Shown: one piece after another, positions 1 to 8,692 of the stretch | Layout of the letters: each line of letters opens with the position of its first letter | Position numbering within the stretch: position 1 is the stretch's first letter | Source of the DNA: AP-15 sp036500965 | Lineage (GTDB): Bacteria; Pseudomonadota; Alphaproteobacteria; ATCC43930; CGMCC-115725 | DNA: 64,000 bases | Direction: 5' to 3' | NCBI GenBank assembly: GCA_036500965.1 | Contig: DASYBC010000145.1 | Span: 1 to 64,000 of the forward strand | Notes under the pieces: model-generated | The model's input: only the letters and a program-made list of their open reading frames with translations | Database searches by the model: none | Told to the model about the DNA's origin: nothing | Made by a program: the position numbers and the translations under genes

Positions 1-56
1 GTTCCGGCGGCAAACGCCCCCGGGCCCGAGCCGCGGGCCCAGCAACAAACACCCGG

Positions 57-139
<83 letters not shown>

Positions 140-150
140 CCTACCCCACC

Positions 151-181
151 AAAAGGGCCGCTCTCGCTGAGCGGCCCTTTT
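151..181 (+). terminator. intrinsic terminator after tRNA-fMet
   Basis: A near-perfect hairpin, AAAAGGGCCGCTC / GAGCGGCCCTTTT with a 5-nt loop, begins 17 nt after the tRNA and ends in a T run. It fits termination of the tRNA (or an upstream rRNA operon) transcript. The A-rich left arm makes it potentially bidirectional. Confidence 0.85.
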
Positions 182-310
182 GGCGTTGGTCGCTGGTGTC
201 AATGTCCAGACGCATTCAGGAGATTTCACCTGGCGGACGGCGGAGCGATCACTCAGACCAAAAATCCTGCCACTGCGGAAGGCCGGTGCCCATCGCAAAA
301 CTACCGTCTG

Positions 311-1411
311 TCATACATTGAAGCGGAAGTGCATGATGTCGCCGTCGCGGACCACATAATCGGCGCCTTCGAGGCGCATGCGGCCGGCGTCTTTGGCGCC
401 CTGTTCGCCGCCTTGGGCGACGAAATCCTCGTAGGAAATGGTCTCAGCGCGGATGAAGCCCTTTTCGAAATCGGTGTGGATCCGGCCCGCGGCTTGCGGC
501 GCCTTGGTGCCGCGCGCGACCGTCCAGGCGCGCGCTTCCTTTGGCCCGACGGTCAGAAAGGTGATCAGGTCGAGCAATGCGTAGCCGGCGCGGATGACCC
601 GGGTGAGGCCGGCTTCGGCGAGGCCCAGCGAGGCGAGAAACTCGCCCCTTTCCTCGGCGTCGGCAAGCTGGGCGAGCTCGGCTTCGATCGCCGCCGAGAT
701 CACCACCGAGCCGGCGCCGCGCGCGGCCGCATAGTCGGCGAGGCGACGGCTTTCGGCGTTGCCGGTGGCGGCGCTCGCTTCATCGACATTGGCGATGTAG
801 AGCACCGGCTTGGCGCTCAATAATTGCAGCGCGTCGAGGCTGTTCTCACGGTCGGCGCCGGAGATCGCGTTGCGCGCCGGCTGGCCCGCGCGCAGCGCCG
901 CCAGCACCGGCTCGATGATCTCGACCAGCCCCCTCGCCTCCTTGTCGCCGCCGCGCGCCCGCTTGTGCACCGCTACGGCGCGGCGCTCGAGGCTTTCGAG
1001 GTCAGCGAGCATCAGCTCGGTTTCCACTGTCTCGATGTCGCGGATCGGATCGACCGAGCCCTCGACATGGACGACGTTGGGATCGCTAAAGCAGCGCACC
1101 ACATGGGCGACCGCGTCGACCTCGCGGATGTGGCCGAGAAACTGGTTGCCGAGCCCCTCGCCTCGTGCGGCGCCGCGCACCAGCCCGGCGATGTCGACAA
1201 ATTCGAGCTGGGTCGGGATGATCTTTGCCGATTTCGCCAGACGGGCGCAGACCGCGAGCCGCTCATCGGGCACCGCGACGCGCCCGACGTTCGGCTCGAT
1301 CGTGCAGAACGGGTAGTTCGCCGCCTCGGCCGCGGCGGTTGCGGTCAACGCGTTGAACAGGGTGGACTTGCCGACATTGGGCAAGCCGATGATGCCGCAG
1401 CTGAACCCCAT
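311..1411 (-). CDS. ychF: redox-regulated ATPase YchF
   Basis: An Obg-related P-loop protein of 366 aa, the usual YchF length. The Walker A motif GLPNVGKST lies at residues 9-17 and the DIAGLV switch region near residue 73. The G4 motif reads NVDE rather than NKxD, which is the family mark for preferring ATP over GTP. A TGS-type domain fills the C-terminus, ending in DIMHFRFNV. YchF binds ribosomes and influences translation and oxidative stress responses in other bacteria. The gene starts 6 nt after the pth stop, so the two are almost certainly co-transcribed in the prs-rplY-pth-ychF series. Confidence 0.95.
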   Translation of the reverse strand: MGFSCGIIGLPNVGKSTLFNALTATAAAEAANYPFCTIEPNVGRVAVPDERLAVCARLAKSAKIIPTQLEFVDIAGLVRGAARGEGLGNQFLGHIREVDAVAHVVRCFSDPNVVHVEGSVDPIRDIETVETELMLADLESLERRAVAVHKRARGGDKEARGLVEIIEPVLAALRAGQPARNAISGADRENSLDALQLLSAKPVLYIANVDEASAATGNAESRRLADYAAARGAGSVVISAAIEAELAQLADAEERGEFLASLGLAEAGLTRVIRAGYALLDLITFLTVGPKEARAWTVARGTKAPQAAGRIHTDFEKGFIRAETISYEDFVAQGGEQGAKDAGRMRLEGADYVVRDGDIMHFRFNV

Positions 1412-1417
1412 CGGCTT

Positions 1418-2020
1418 CTAGGGGAGCGCCGCGGCGGCTTCGGTTTCGGGGGGAGTGAAACGGCGCGCCACCTCGCTCATAAACGCCTCGGGCGTGCCGG
1501 CGAGCAGCAACGGCACGGTCTCGACGACCGCGCCGATCAGCGGCTCGACCCAGAGGCGCAGCTCGTCGGCCGGGAAATTCTGCAGCACGTAGGGCAGCAC
1601 CAGCTCCTTGACGCCAGGATGCCCGACCCCGATCCGCACCCGCCAGAAATCCGGCCCGATCAGCCCGTCGATCGAGCGCAGGCCGTTATGCCCGGCGGCG
1701 CCGCCGCCGCGCTTGACGCGCAGCTTCCCGGGACGCAGGTCGATCTCGTCATGGATCACGACGATATCGTGCGGCGCGATCTTGTAAAAGCTCATCGCGG
1801 CCAGCACCGCTTCGCCCGAATCATTCATAAAGGTCTGCGGCTTCAGCAGCAGCCGGCGCTCGCCGCCGATCACACCTTCGGCAAGCTCGCCCTTGAAGCG
1901 GCTGCGAAAGGCGGGGAACCCGTGCCGCCGGGCGATCGCATCGGCCGCCATAAAGCCGATATTGTGGCGGGTGCGGGCATAGCGGGCGCCCGGATTGCCA
2001 AGGCCGACGACAAGACGCAT
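1418..2020 (-). CDS. pth: peptidyl-tRNA hydrolase
   Basis: A 200-aa Pth that releases peptides from prematurely dropped peptidyl-tRNA in the cytoplasm. The N-terminus MRLVVGLGNPG is the family signature, and the catalytic histidine is in TRHNIGF near residue 19. The HDEIDL and GGGAAGHNGLRS motifs that follow carry the catalytic Asp and the tRNA-binding loop. The C-terminal tail after about residue 185 is low-complexity Ala/Pro and not conserved. It sits 29 nt downstream of rplY and 6 nt upstream of ychF, the common bacterial arrangement. Confidence 0.96.
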   Translation of the reverse strand: MRLVVGLGNPGARYARTRHNIGFMAADAIARRHGFPAFRSRFKGELAEGVIGGERRLLLKPQTFMNDSGEAVLAAMSFYKIAPHDIVVIHDEIDLRPGKLRVKRGGGAAGHNGLRSIDGLIGPDFWRVRIGVGHPGVKELVLPYVLQNFPADELRLWVEPLIGAVVETVPLLLAGTPEAFMSEVARRFTPPETEAAAALP

Positions 2021-2049
2021 CGATTACGCAGCCGGCAACACGGCAAGCC

Positions 2050-2685
2050 TCAAGGTGCGGCCGCCGGCTCGGCCGCCGCCGGAGGCGCTGTTGCGGCGGT
2101 GGTCGCCTCCTCGCGCACCGCCGAGGACGGAGCCACGCTGGCGATCGTGAAATCGCGGTCGGTGATCGTCGGGCGGCAGCCTTCCGGCACCGCGACCGCG
2201 CTGATATGGACGCTGTCGCCGATGTCGAGCCCGTCGAGATTGACGGTCAGATGGTCCGGAATGCCGTCCACCGGGCAGATCAGGTCGATGCCGTGCCGCA
2301 CGATGTTGAGGATGCCGCCGCGGCGGATGCCGATCGACAGCTCGGGGTTGACGAAGACGACCGGCACCGTCACGGTCACCCGGCTGGTCGCCGCGATCCG
2401 CATAAAATCGACATGCAACGGCACGTCGGTCGCCGGATGGTACTGCACCTCCCGCGGCAACGTGCGCTGCACGGCCCCATCGATCGACAGATCGACGAGC
2501 GTGGCCAAAAACCCGCGCTTGGCGAGCGCCCGCGACAATTCGCGCGGATCGAGGCTGATCGGCGTCGGATCCTCTCTGCCGCCATAGACGATGCCGGGAA
2601 TGCGCCCCGCCCGCCGGGTGGCGCGGGCCGCCCCCTTGCCGGCGCGGGCGCGCAATTCGGCGCTGAGGGTGGTGATCTCGGGCAT
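2050..2685 (-). CDS. rplY: 50S ribosomal protein L25 / general stress protein Ctc
   Basis: A 211-aa long-form L25 (TL5/Ctc family), which binds 5S rRNA on the large subunit. The N-terminal L25 domain covers roughly residues 5-95 (ELRARAGKGAARATRRAGRIPGIVYG region). The C-terminal beta-domain follows (HVDFMRI, VPVVFVN, GIRRGG). The last 20 residues are Ala/Pro/Thr-rich and probably disordered. The ATG at 2685 is preceded by a GAGGAGCAAGAG ribosome-binding stretch. It lies between prs and pth, a frequent order in alphaproteobacteria. Confidence 0.94.
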   Translation of the reverse strand: MPEITTLSAELRARAGKGAARATRRAGRIPGIVYGGREDPTPISLDPRELSRALAKRGFLATLVDLSIDGAVQRTLPREVQYHPATDVPLHVDFMRIAATSRVTVTVPVVFVNPELSIGIRRGGILNIVRHGIDLICPVDGIPDHLTVNLDGLDIGDSVHISAVAVPEGCRPTITDRDFTIASVAPSSAVREEATTAATAPPAAAEPAAAP

Positions 2686-2841
2686 CGACTCTTGCTCCTC
2701 TGTGCAGGATGGCCCCAGCCCCCACCAGCCCCCAACGGATCTGGGCCGATAGGAGCCTTGGCCAACATAGATTTGGCGTTAGGGGCCCGAGCGCAAGCTC
2801 GCTGCGGCGCGATCGCCGCAGCTGGCGGTCTCGGGTACGGT

Positions 2842-3774
2842 TCAATCGAACAGGCTTGAGACCGAGCGCTCCTCGCTGATCCGGCGGATCGCCTCGGCGA
2901 TCAGCGGGGCGATCGATACCTGGCGAATATTGTTTGCCTGCTGCACTGCCTCGGTGGCGACGATGCTGTCGGTCATCACCAGCATCTCGATCGGCGAGGC
3001 GGCGATACGCGCCACCGCTCCGCCTGAGAGCACCCCGTGCGTCACATAGCCAAAGACCGCCAGGGCGCCGGCCTCGATCAATCCCGACGCGGCATTGCAC
3101 AAGGTGCCGGCGGTATCGACCATGTCATCGACCAGAATGCAGCTACGCCCGCGGACGTCGCCGATAATGTTCATGACCTCGGAAACGCCGGCCCGTTCGC
3201 GGCGCTTATCGACGATCGCGAGGTCAGTGTCGAGCCGGCGGGCGATGTGCCGGGCGCGATAAACCCCGCCGACATCGGGCGAAACGATGACCAAGTCGCG
3301 GCGCGCATGGTGGTCGAGGATGTCCTTCACCAGCACCGGCGCGGCCATCAGGTTGTCGGTCGGGATGTCGAAGAACCCTTGGATCTGGCCCGCATGCAGG
3401 TCGAGGGTCAAGACCCGGTCGGCGCCGGCCGCGGTGATCATGTTGGCGACGAGCTTGGCCGAAATCGGGGTGCGCGGGCCGGATTTGCGGTCCTGCCGGG
3501 CATAGCCGTAATAGGGGATCACCGCGGTCACCCTTCTTGCCGAGCTGCGCTTTAGGGTATCCAGGCTGACCAGGAGCTCCATCAGATTGTCGTTGGCCGG
3601 ATACGAGGTCGACTGGATCACGAAGACATCCTCGCCGCGGACGTTTTCATGAATCTCGACGAACACCTCCATATCCGAAAAGCGGCGCACGCTCGCCTTG
3701 GTCAGCGGCAGAGAGAGATAGGCCGCGATCGCCTCGGCGAGCGGGCGGTTGCTGTTGCAGGCGAGGATCTTCAT
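2842..3774 (-). CDS. prs: ribose-phosphate pyrophosphokinase (PRPP synthetase)
   Basis: A 310-aa enzyme that makes PRPP from ribose 5-phosphate and ATP for nucleotide, histidine and tryptophan synthesis. Family features visible are FSDMEVFVEIHENVRG near residues 32-47, the YYGYARQDRK flexible loop near 88-98, and the metal/ribose-binding DLHAGQIQGFFDIPTDN near 124. The PRPP-binding loop CILVDDMVDTAGTL is near 214. Length and motifs match class I enzymes. It is followed by a 156-nt gap before rplY and preceded by a 124-nt gap to the lipoprotein gene, so it may have its own promoter. Confidence 0.96.
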   Translation of the reverse strand: MKILACNSNRPLAEAIAAYLSLPLTKASVRRFSDMEVFVEIHENVRGEDVFVIQSTSYPANDNLMELLVSLDTLKRSSARRVTAVIPYYGYARQDRKSGPRTPISAKLVANMITAAGADRVLTLDLHAGQIQGFFDIPTDNLMAAPVLVKDILDHHARRDLVIVSPDVGGVYRARHIARRLDTDLAIVDKRRERAGVSEVMNIIGDVRGRSCILVDDMVDTAGTLCNAASGLIEAGALAVFGYVTHGVLSGGAVARIAASPIEMLVMTDSIVATEAVQQANNIRQVSIAPLIAEAIRRISEERSVSSLFD

Positions 3775-3898
3775 CCGACGATCATCGGCGCCAGCGGGCC
3801 GAGCCCCGCGGCTTCACGCGATTGACACTGTAACAATGCCTGAGAGCCCTGGCAATCGCGGGCTCCGCCGGCCCACGAGCGGCCGCCTGGCGCCTCAT

Positions 3899-4795
3899 TT
3901 ATGACGGGCCGCCGCCTGGCGGCGGGGAGCCGCGGTCGACGAGCGCCATGATCCCGCTCTGGGCTGCGACTGCAACCGTATAGGCGACATCGCCCCAAGA
4001 GCCATCCAACAAGCCCGCCGGAACGTCGTTCTCCTGGGCCACAGTGCCGATTTCAGAGCCGTTCGTGCGGCGCACATGCCAAACGATCTTGACGTGCTGC
4101 ATCCCTGCTATCGGCTTGCCGACCGCAACATCGGCATAGAGCAGCAGGTCGGCCTGCGCCGGCGGCCCGGAAACGATCGCCACGTCCTGCCGCTTCAACA
4201 GCTCGGTGATGGCGCGGTCGAGCGCGGCTCCGCCATCGCCCGGCGCGCCGTCGACCCCGCGGATCAAGAGCCGGGTTCGGCCGCCCTCCTTGGCGACGGC
4301 TGGGGCTTTGCCCTCCAGCATCGCGGCAATCTGGTCGGCGCCGGCCGCGGCCAGGTGCGCCACCGCGTCTTGGCTCCCTTGCCGCCAATCCTGCGCGCCA
4401 GCCTCGATCCGTTCGGCGCGCTCGCCGAGCCATTTCCCGGATGGGTCGCGCAGGTTCCAGAGCACAACCACCGCCGCCTTGCCGCCGGAGGGCGGCATCG
4501 CCTGAACCCGGCCGTCGAGCTGATAGCTGGCGATGCTCGCGGTCCGGTCGCTGGCGGCGATGTCGCGCTGCTGCAGCGCCAGCGCCATCGCCGGCCCGAG
4601 CTTTTCCGCCGTCGCCCGCGGCCCACCCTCGACCGGGGCGATTGCCACGCTGGCATCGTCGCGCAGCGTCAGCATCGGCGAGCCCGGCTTTGGCACGTCG
4701 TTGGCAAAGGGATGCGGCAGCGGCTGACAGGATGCCAGGAACAACGCGGCCGCAATGCGGGCGCAATAGGGATGTGGGTGCCAGGGTGCGCTCAT
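3899..4795 (-). CDS. putative lipoprotein of unknown function
   Basis: A 298-aa protein with a short hydrophobic N-terminus ending in the lipobox-like LASC, so lipidation at Cys23 is expected and the mature protein would be periplasmic. The body is Ala/Gly-rich with alternating predicted strands and helices (PVEGGPRATAEKLGPAMALAL near the start, DQIAAMLEGKAPAV in the middle). I recognise no enzyme motif. It lies between pgeF and prs in an otherwise conserved block. Its ATG overlaps the stop of a 24-codon ORF by ATGA, so it may be translationally coupled. Confidence 0.75.
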   Translation of the reverse strand: MSAPWHPHPYCARIAAALFLASCQPLPHPFANDVPKPGSPMLTLRDDASVAIAPVEGGPRATAEKLGPAMALALQQRDIAASDRTASIASYQLDGRVQAMPPSGGKAAVVVLWNLRDPSGKWLGERAERIEAGAQDWRQGSQDAVAHLAAAGADQIAAMLEGKAPAVAKEGGRTRLLIRGVDGAPGDGGAALDRAITELLKRQDVAIVSGPPAQADLLLYADVAVGKPIAGMQHVKIVWHVRRTNGSEIGTVAQENDVPAGLLDGSWGDVAYTVAVAAQSGIMALVDRGSPPPGGGPS

Positions 4796-4866
4796 TGCAT
4801 CATCAGGGCGCAGCTGACGACGAGGCCGAGGAGGCAGACGACGGGGAATTGGATCAGGCAGGGCAT
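4792..4866 (-). CDS. possible 24-aa hydrophobic peptide upstream of the lipoprotein gene
   Basis: A 24-codon reading frame starting at ATG 4866 encodes MPCLIQFPVVCLLGLVVSCA followed by LMMQ and stops in an ATGA overlap with the lipoprotein start. The peptide is almost wholly hydrophobic and could span a membrane once. It may be a small membrane peptide, a coupling leader ORF, or chance. No strong ribosome-binding site is visible, so the call is tentative. Confidence 0.3.
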   Translation of the reverse strand: MPCLIQFPVVCLLGLVVSCALMMQ

Positions 4867-4898
4867 AACCGGTCCGGGATCACCGAGCTCACGGCCCC

Positions 4899-5666
4899 TC
4901 AGCCGTCGAGCACGATGGCGGAGAGCGCGCGGCCATAGGCCGCCTCGCCGCGCAGGCAGGCCCGGCGATAGCTGAAGAACCGTTCCTCGCCGGTGACCGT
5001 GTCGAGCGCGGCGTGCTGCACCAGCTCCACTCCGGCTCGCCCGAGGCGGCGCTCGACATAGCCCGCGAGGTCGAACAGGAAATGGCCTGCTCGCGGGGCC
5101 ATCGCGAAATACCTCTCGGCGGCCGGATCGTCGGCGACGATCGGCTGCGGGAATTCGGCGCCGACTTCGTAGGATTGGCGGCCGATGCAGGGGCCGACCG
5201 CGGCACGGATACGGCCCGGTTCGGCGCCGATCGCCGCCATGCCGGCTACCGTCGCCTCGATGACCCCGCGCAACGCCCCGCGCCAGCCGGCATGCGCGGC
5301 GCCGACGACCCGTGCGACCGGGTCATGGAGCAGCACCGGGGCGCAATCGGCGGTCAGCACTCCTAAAGCCAACCCGGGGACCCGGCTGACCATTCCGTCG
5401 GCAGCGGGGGCATCCTCGCGGCGCCAGGGCGTTTCGACGGTGACGATCGCAGCGCTGTGGATCTGCCGGCAGGTCAGCAGCCGATCGGCAGCAAGCCCGA
5501 GCCGGTCCATCGCGACCGCCCGATTGCGCTCAACCCGCTCCGCCCCGTCGCCCGAACCGAACCCGCAATTCAACGATGCGAAAAGCCCCTCGCTGACCCC
5601 GCCGCGGCGCGTGAAAAACCCGTGGCGGACCCCGCCTTCGGCCTCGAGCGCAGCGAGCGAGATCAT
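4899..5666 (-). CDS. pgeF: peptidoglycan editing factor PgeF (laccase-domain, YfiH family)
   Basis: A 255-aa member of the multicopper polyphenol oxidase-like YfiH family. In E. coli it is known to remove wrongly incorporated serine from peptidoglycan precursors. The N-terminus VRHGFFTRRGGVSEGLF is the signature. The metal-binding residues are in TCRQIHS (His), GVLTADCAPVLL (Cys) and VGAAHAGWRGALRGV (His). Its start overlaps the midA stop by 4 nt (ATGA), giving an lgt-midA-pgeF transcription unit. Confidence 0.92.
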   Translation of the reverse strand: MISLAALEAEGGVRHGFFTRRGGVSEGLFASLNCGFGSGDGAERVERNRAVAMDRLGLAADRLLTCRQIHSAAIVTVETPWRREDAPAADGMVSRVPGLALGVLTADCAPVLLHDPVARVVGAAHAGWRGALRGVIEATVAGMAAIGAEPGRIRAAVGPCIGRQSYEVGAEFPQPIVADDPAAERYFAMAPRAGHFLFDLAGYVERRLGRAGVELVQHAALDTVTGEERFFSYRRACLRGEAAYGRALSAIVLDG

Positions 5667-6772
5667 CGCCCGGTCTCCCCGGCATTGAAACCCGGCGGCG
5701 TCCCCAGCCCCGGCGAGGTCAGCGCCAGGGCTTTGAATAAAGTGCCCATTTGCGCCGGGTCGAGCAGCCGCTCGACACCGCTTTTGAGCCGCTCGCGCGC
5801 GGCCGGCGTCGCCCTCGCCGTCAACGCGGCCAGCCGTGCCGAAATGCCGAGGGCGCGCAGGAAGTCGCCCTGCGGCACCGGCCCCGACACCTCGGCCCCA
5901 GCCGCCCGGGCAGCCTGCGCGAAAGCGGCGAAATCGACATCGGCGCTAAGGTCGCTGGTTCCTGGCGCTTGCAGCGCATCAACCGGCCGGTGATGGCGCA
6001 CCCCCCGCAAGCTCGGCCCCGGCGCGCTTGGAAAATATCCGTAATCGATAAACAACGCGGCCCCTGGCCAGCGCTGCAGCCGGGCGCCGAGCGCCGCCGC
6101 TATGGCCAGCCCCGCCGGACAGATTTCAACGACCGCGCCCGCCGCCGCGGTGTGGCGCAGCGGTTCGGCGACGAGCAGGTCGATGACCGGGCTCTCGGCA
6201 CCGTCGGCGAACGCCAGCCGATCACCTTCGGGGCCGAGCCCCACCCCGCGCTCCGCCCAGTGCCGGTCGCCCCGCACCAGCTGGCGGATTGGCAGCGCGT
6301 CGAGGAATTCGTTGGCGACGAGGAGCAGCGGACCCGGCGGCAGCTCCTCGGCCCGGGCGAGCCACACTGGGTCGGCGGCTTCGAGGCGGCGCTGCTGCTC
6401 GGCCTGCAATATGGGGCTCGGCTCGATCAGATAGAGCCGCAACGCCCGGCGGAATTCCGGCAGGGCCGCGGCCGCCCGCAACAGGTCGGCGGCGAGCGTG
6501 CCGCTGCCCGGCCCGAGCTCGGCCAAGATGACCGGGACGGGCCGGCCGATCCGCTCCCACATCAGCGCGCACCACACGCCGAGGAGCTCGCCAAACACCT
6601 GGCTGATCTCGGGCGCGGTGACGAAATCGCCGTCGGCACCGAGCGGGCGACGGGTGGCGTAATAGCCAAGCGCCGGATCGTGCAAGGCCATCGCCATATA
6701 GGCGGCGACCGAGAGCGGACCCTCGGCGCGAATACGGCGGATGATCTTGTCAGCGAGCGGGCCGCGGGTCAT
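5663..6772 (-). CDS. MidA/NDUFAF7-family class I SAM-dependent methyltransferase
   Basis: A 369-aa DUF185 protein, homologous to the mitochondrial complex I assembly arginine methyltransferase NDUFAF7/MidA. SAM motif I is ELGPGSGTLAADLLRA near residue 85, preceded by the family-typical GDFVTAPEISQVFGELLG near 48-65. Later motifs include NEFLDALPIRQ and FIDYGYFPS. I place the start at ATG 6772 because it overlaps the lgt stop codon (ATGA) and begins MTRGPLADKIIRRIRAEGP. A longer reading frame to 6913 would run well into lgt. The substrate is inferred only. Confidence 0.88.
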   Translation of the reverse strand: MTRGPLADKIIRRIRAEGPLSVAAYMAMALHDPALGYYATRRPLGADGDFVTAPEISQVFGELLGVWCALMWERIGRPVPVILAELGPGSGTLAADLLRAAAALPEFRRALRLYLIEPSPILQAEQQRRLEAADPVWLARAEELPPGPLLLVANEFLDALPIRQLVRGDRHWAERGVGLGPEGDRLAFADGAESPVIDLLVAEPLRHTAAAGAVVEICPAGLAIAAALGARLQRWPGAALFIDYGYFPSAPGPSLRGVRHHRPVDALQAPGTSDLSADVDFAAFAQAARAAGAEVSGPVPQGDFLRALGISARLAALTARATPAARERLKSGVERLLDPAQMGTLFKALALTSPGLGTPPGFNAGETGR

Positions 6773-7581
6773 GGCCGTGCTGGCAAGGTCCGCGACCGCC
6801 GGGCCCACAGGATCAAGCCGACGCCGGCGAGCAGCACCGGGATCGAGAGCAGCTGCCCTTCGGTCGTGCCGAAGATCAGATATCCGATTTGCGGGTCGGG
6901 CTGGCGGAAACACTCGCCAAAGATGCGGGCAACCGCATAGCCGGCGAGAAACAGCCCGGTGACCACCCCCGGGCGCCGCCGCGTGCCGAGCCGCTCGGCC
7001 GCGAACAGCAGCAGGAACAACAGGATGCCTTCGCAGAACGCCTCGATCAGCTGGCTCGGATAGCGCGGCACCGGCCCGCCATTGGGAAAAATCATCGCCC
7101 AGGGCACGTCGGCCGGCCGCCCGAATAGCTCGCCATTGATAAAATTGGCGATGCGGCCAAAGAACAGGCCAATCGGGACCGCCTCGATGACGATGTCGGA
7201 AAAGGCGAAGAGGCGAATCTTACGCTGCCGCGTGAACAGGACGATGGCGATGGTCACGCCGATGGCGCCGCCGTGAAACGACATCCCGCCATGCCATATT
7301 TCGAGCGCCTGCAGCGGGTGGGCAGAGTAGTAGCCGGCGTTGTAGAACAGGACATAGCCGATGCGCCCGCCAAGGACGACGCCGAGCGTCGCCCAGACGA
7401 GGAAATCGTCGACGTCCTGGCGGCCAACGAGGTGCGGCGCCCGAGCGGCGAGGAACAGGCAATAGCGCCAGCCGATCACCAACGCGGCGATATAAGCAAG
7501 CGCATACCAGCGAATCGCGAACGGGCCGAAAGAGACGGCGATCGGGTTGATCGCGGGAAACGGGATCAAGAACAGCGGCAT
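6769..7581 (-). CDS. lgt: prolipoprotein diacylglyceryl transferase
   Basis: A 270-aa inner-membrane enzyme that transfers a diacylglyceryl group from phosphatidylglycerol to the lipobox cysteine of prolipoproteins. The Lgt signature GRIANFINGELFGRP is clear, together with GGRIGYVLFYN and MSFHGGAIGV, which carry the essential Arg and His. About seven hydrophobic segments are visible. The ATG at 7581 (MPLFLIPFPAINP) is chosen over the upstream in-frame extension, which has no membrane or family character. Its stop overlaps the midA start. Confidence 0.96.
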   Translation of the reverse strand: MPLFLIPFPAINPIAVSFGPFAIRWYALAYIAALVIGWRYCLFLAARAPHLVGRQDVDDFLVWATLGVVLGGRIGYVLFYNAGYYSAHPLQALEIWHGGMSFHGGAIGVTIAIVLFTRQRKIRLFAFSDIVIEAVPIGLFFGRIANFINGELFGRPADVPWAMIFPNGGPVPRYPSQLIEAFCEGILLFLLLFAAERLGTRRRPGVVTGLFLAGYAVARIFGECFRQPDPQIGYLIFGTTEGQLLSIPVLLAGVGLILWARRSRTLPARP

Positions 7582-7729
7582 TGGCCAATAATCGCTAGCG
7601 GCCGAGAAATCGCCGACGCCAAAGGGCGCGCGCGAAACGCCAGTGGCCGCGCCGTTATACGGGGCGAGCGAAGGATCGCCAAGAAATAGGGCGGCGGCGT
7701 TATGCCGCTGGCGAGATCGGGACCGCCGT

Positions 7730-8584
7730 TCATCCCTCGGTGAGCAGCACGAGCGCCCCGGTCGCTTCGCTGGAGGCAATACCGAGATCGCCGTCGGGCA
7801 TCCGCGCAAAGGCGATCCCGCCCCGCGTCAGATAATCGGCAGTCTCGCCCAGCCGCTCAACGCCGAGCTCGATCGCGGCGATGCCGGGCAGCGGAAATCC
7901 GCTGTCGAGCTCGAGACCGGGATGCATCGTGCGAAAATCGTCGGGTGTCGCGAACACGATCCGCTGCCGCCCGACATGGACCGCGGCGACGGCGTCGGTC
8001 GTCGTCACCTGAACGATGCCGACCAGCCGGTCGTAAGCCGCGAGCAGCGGAGCGGTGCTGTCGACCAGGACATGGATGGCGTTCAGCCGCTGCGCACCGT
8101 TCGGATGGACCAGCCATTCGGGCCGGCGCATCAGCTCGGGCGTCAGGTGGCTGCACAAAAAGCTGTCGAGCCCCGGGGTTTCCTCGGGCGGCAGCGCGAT
8201 CAGGCTGAAGCGCGGCATCAAGGTTTCCGTCGGCAGCTCGGTCCGACGCGCCAGCGGGCGCGGCTCGGACGGGTGCAGCCCTCGGTGCAGCAAAGCCGCA
8301 CGTGCCTCCTCCGCGGTTCCGGCCGGCGCGAAAGCCGCGGCCATCAGCCCCTCGCGCCGCTCCAGAAAGGCAGCCAGCCGCTCGACCGAATCGGCGGCAT
8401 CGACGATGCCCATCAGCTCGAGATAGTCCGACGGAAACATGATGCAGTAATTGCCGGTGCCCCGGCCGATATGGCGGCCGCGCGGCGACAGGGTAAAACC
8501 GAGCCGGGTCCACGCGGCGCGCCCGCGTTCGAGGTCGCGAACGGCAATGATGACGTGGTCGATGCCCGCTATGCCGTCGCCCAT
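7730..8584 (-). CDS. VOC-superfamily glyoxalase-like protein
   Basis: A 284-aa protein beginning MGDGIAGIDHVIIAVRDLER, the standard opening strand of a vicinal-oxygen-chelate domain. A second DHV-like repeat is probable near residue 145 (NAIHVLVDS). The first module has GFTLSPRG and NYCIMFPSDYLELMGI, typical of the Glyoxalase_3 type. The substrate is not predictable. The reading frame stays open for another 1.2 kb upstream, but that part is antisense to the transporter gene and is not included. It is divergent from the CNT gene (109 nt between starts). Confidence 0.85.
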   Translation of the reverse strand: MGDGIAGIDHVIIAVRDLERGRAAWTRLGFTLSPRGRHIGRGTGNYCIMFPSDYLELMGIVDAADSVERLAAFLERREGLMAAAFAPAGTAEEARAALLHRGLHPSEPRPLARRTELPTETLMPRFSLIALPPEETPGLDSFLCSHLTPELMRRPEWLVHPNGAQRLNAIHVLVDSTAPLLAAYDRLVGIVQVTTTDAVAAVHVGRQRIVFATPDDFRTMHPGLELDSGFPLPGIAAIELGVERLGETADYLTRGGIAFARMPDGDLGIASSEATGALVLLTEG

Positions 8585-8692
8585 GATCGCCAGCCCTCTG
8601 CTGCCGCCAGCGAGCTTACGGGAAGTGCCCACCGCTGCGAAGACTCCTGGGCAGGTGACTGCGAATCGGGTTACGGCAGTGCCGCAAGATCG

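Noticed and set aside
1..56. 3' end of a 5S rRNA before tRNA-fMet
   Set aside because: The sequence has a GC hairpin but no recognisable 5S 3' stem. An rRNA operon further left remains possible.
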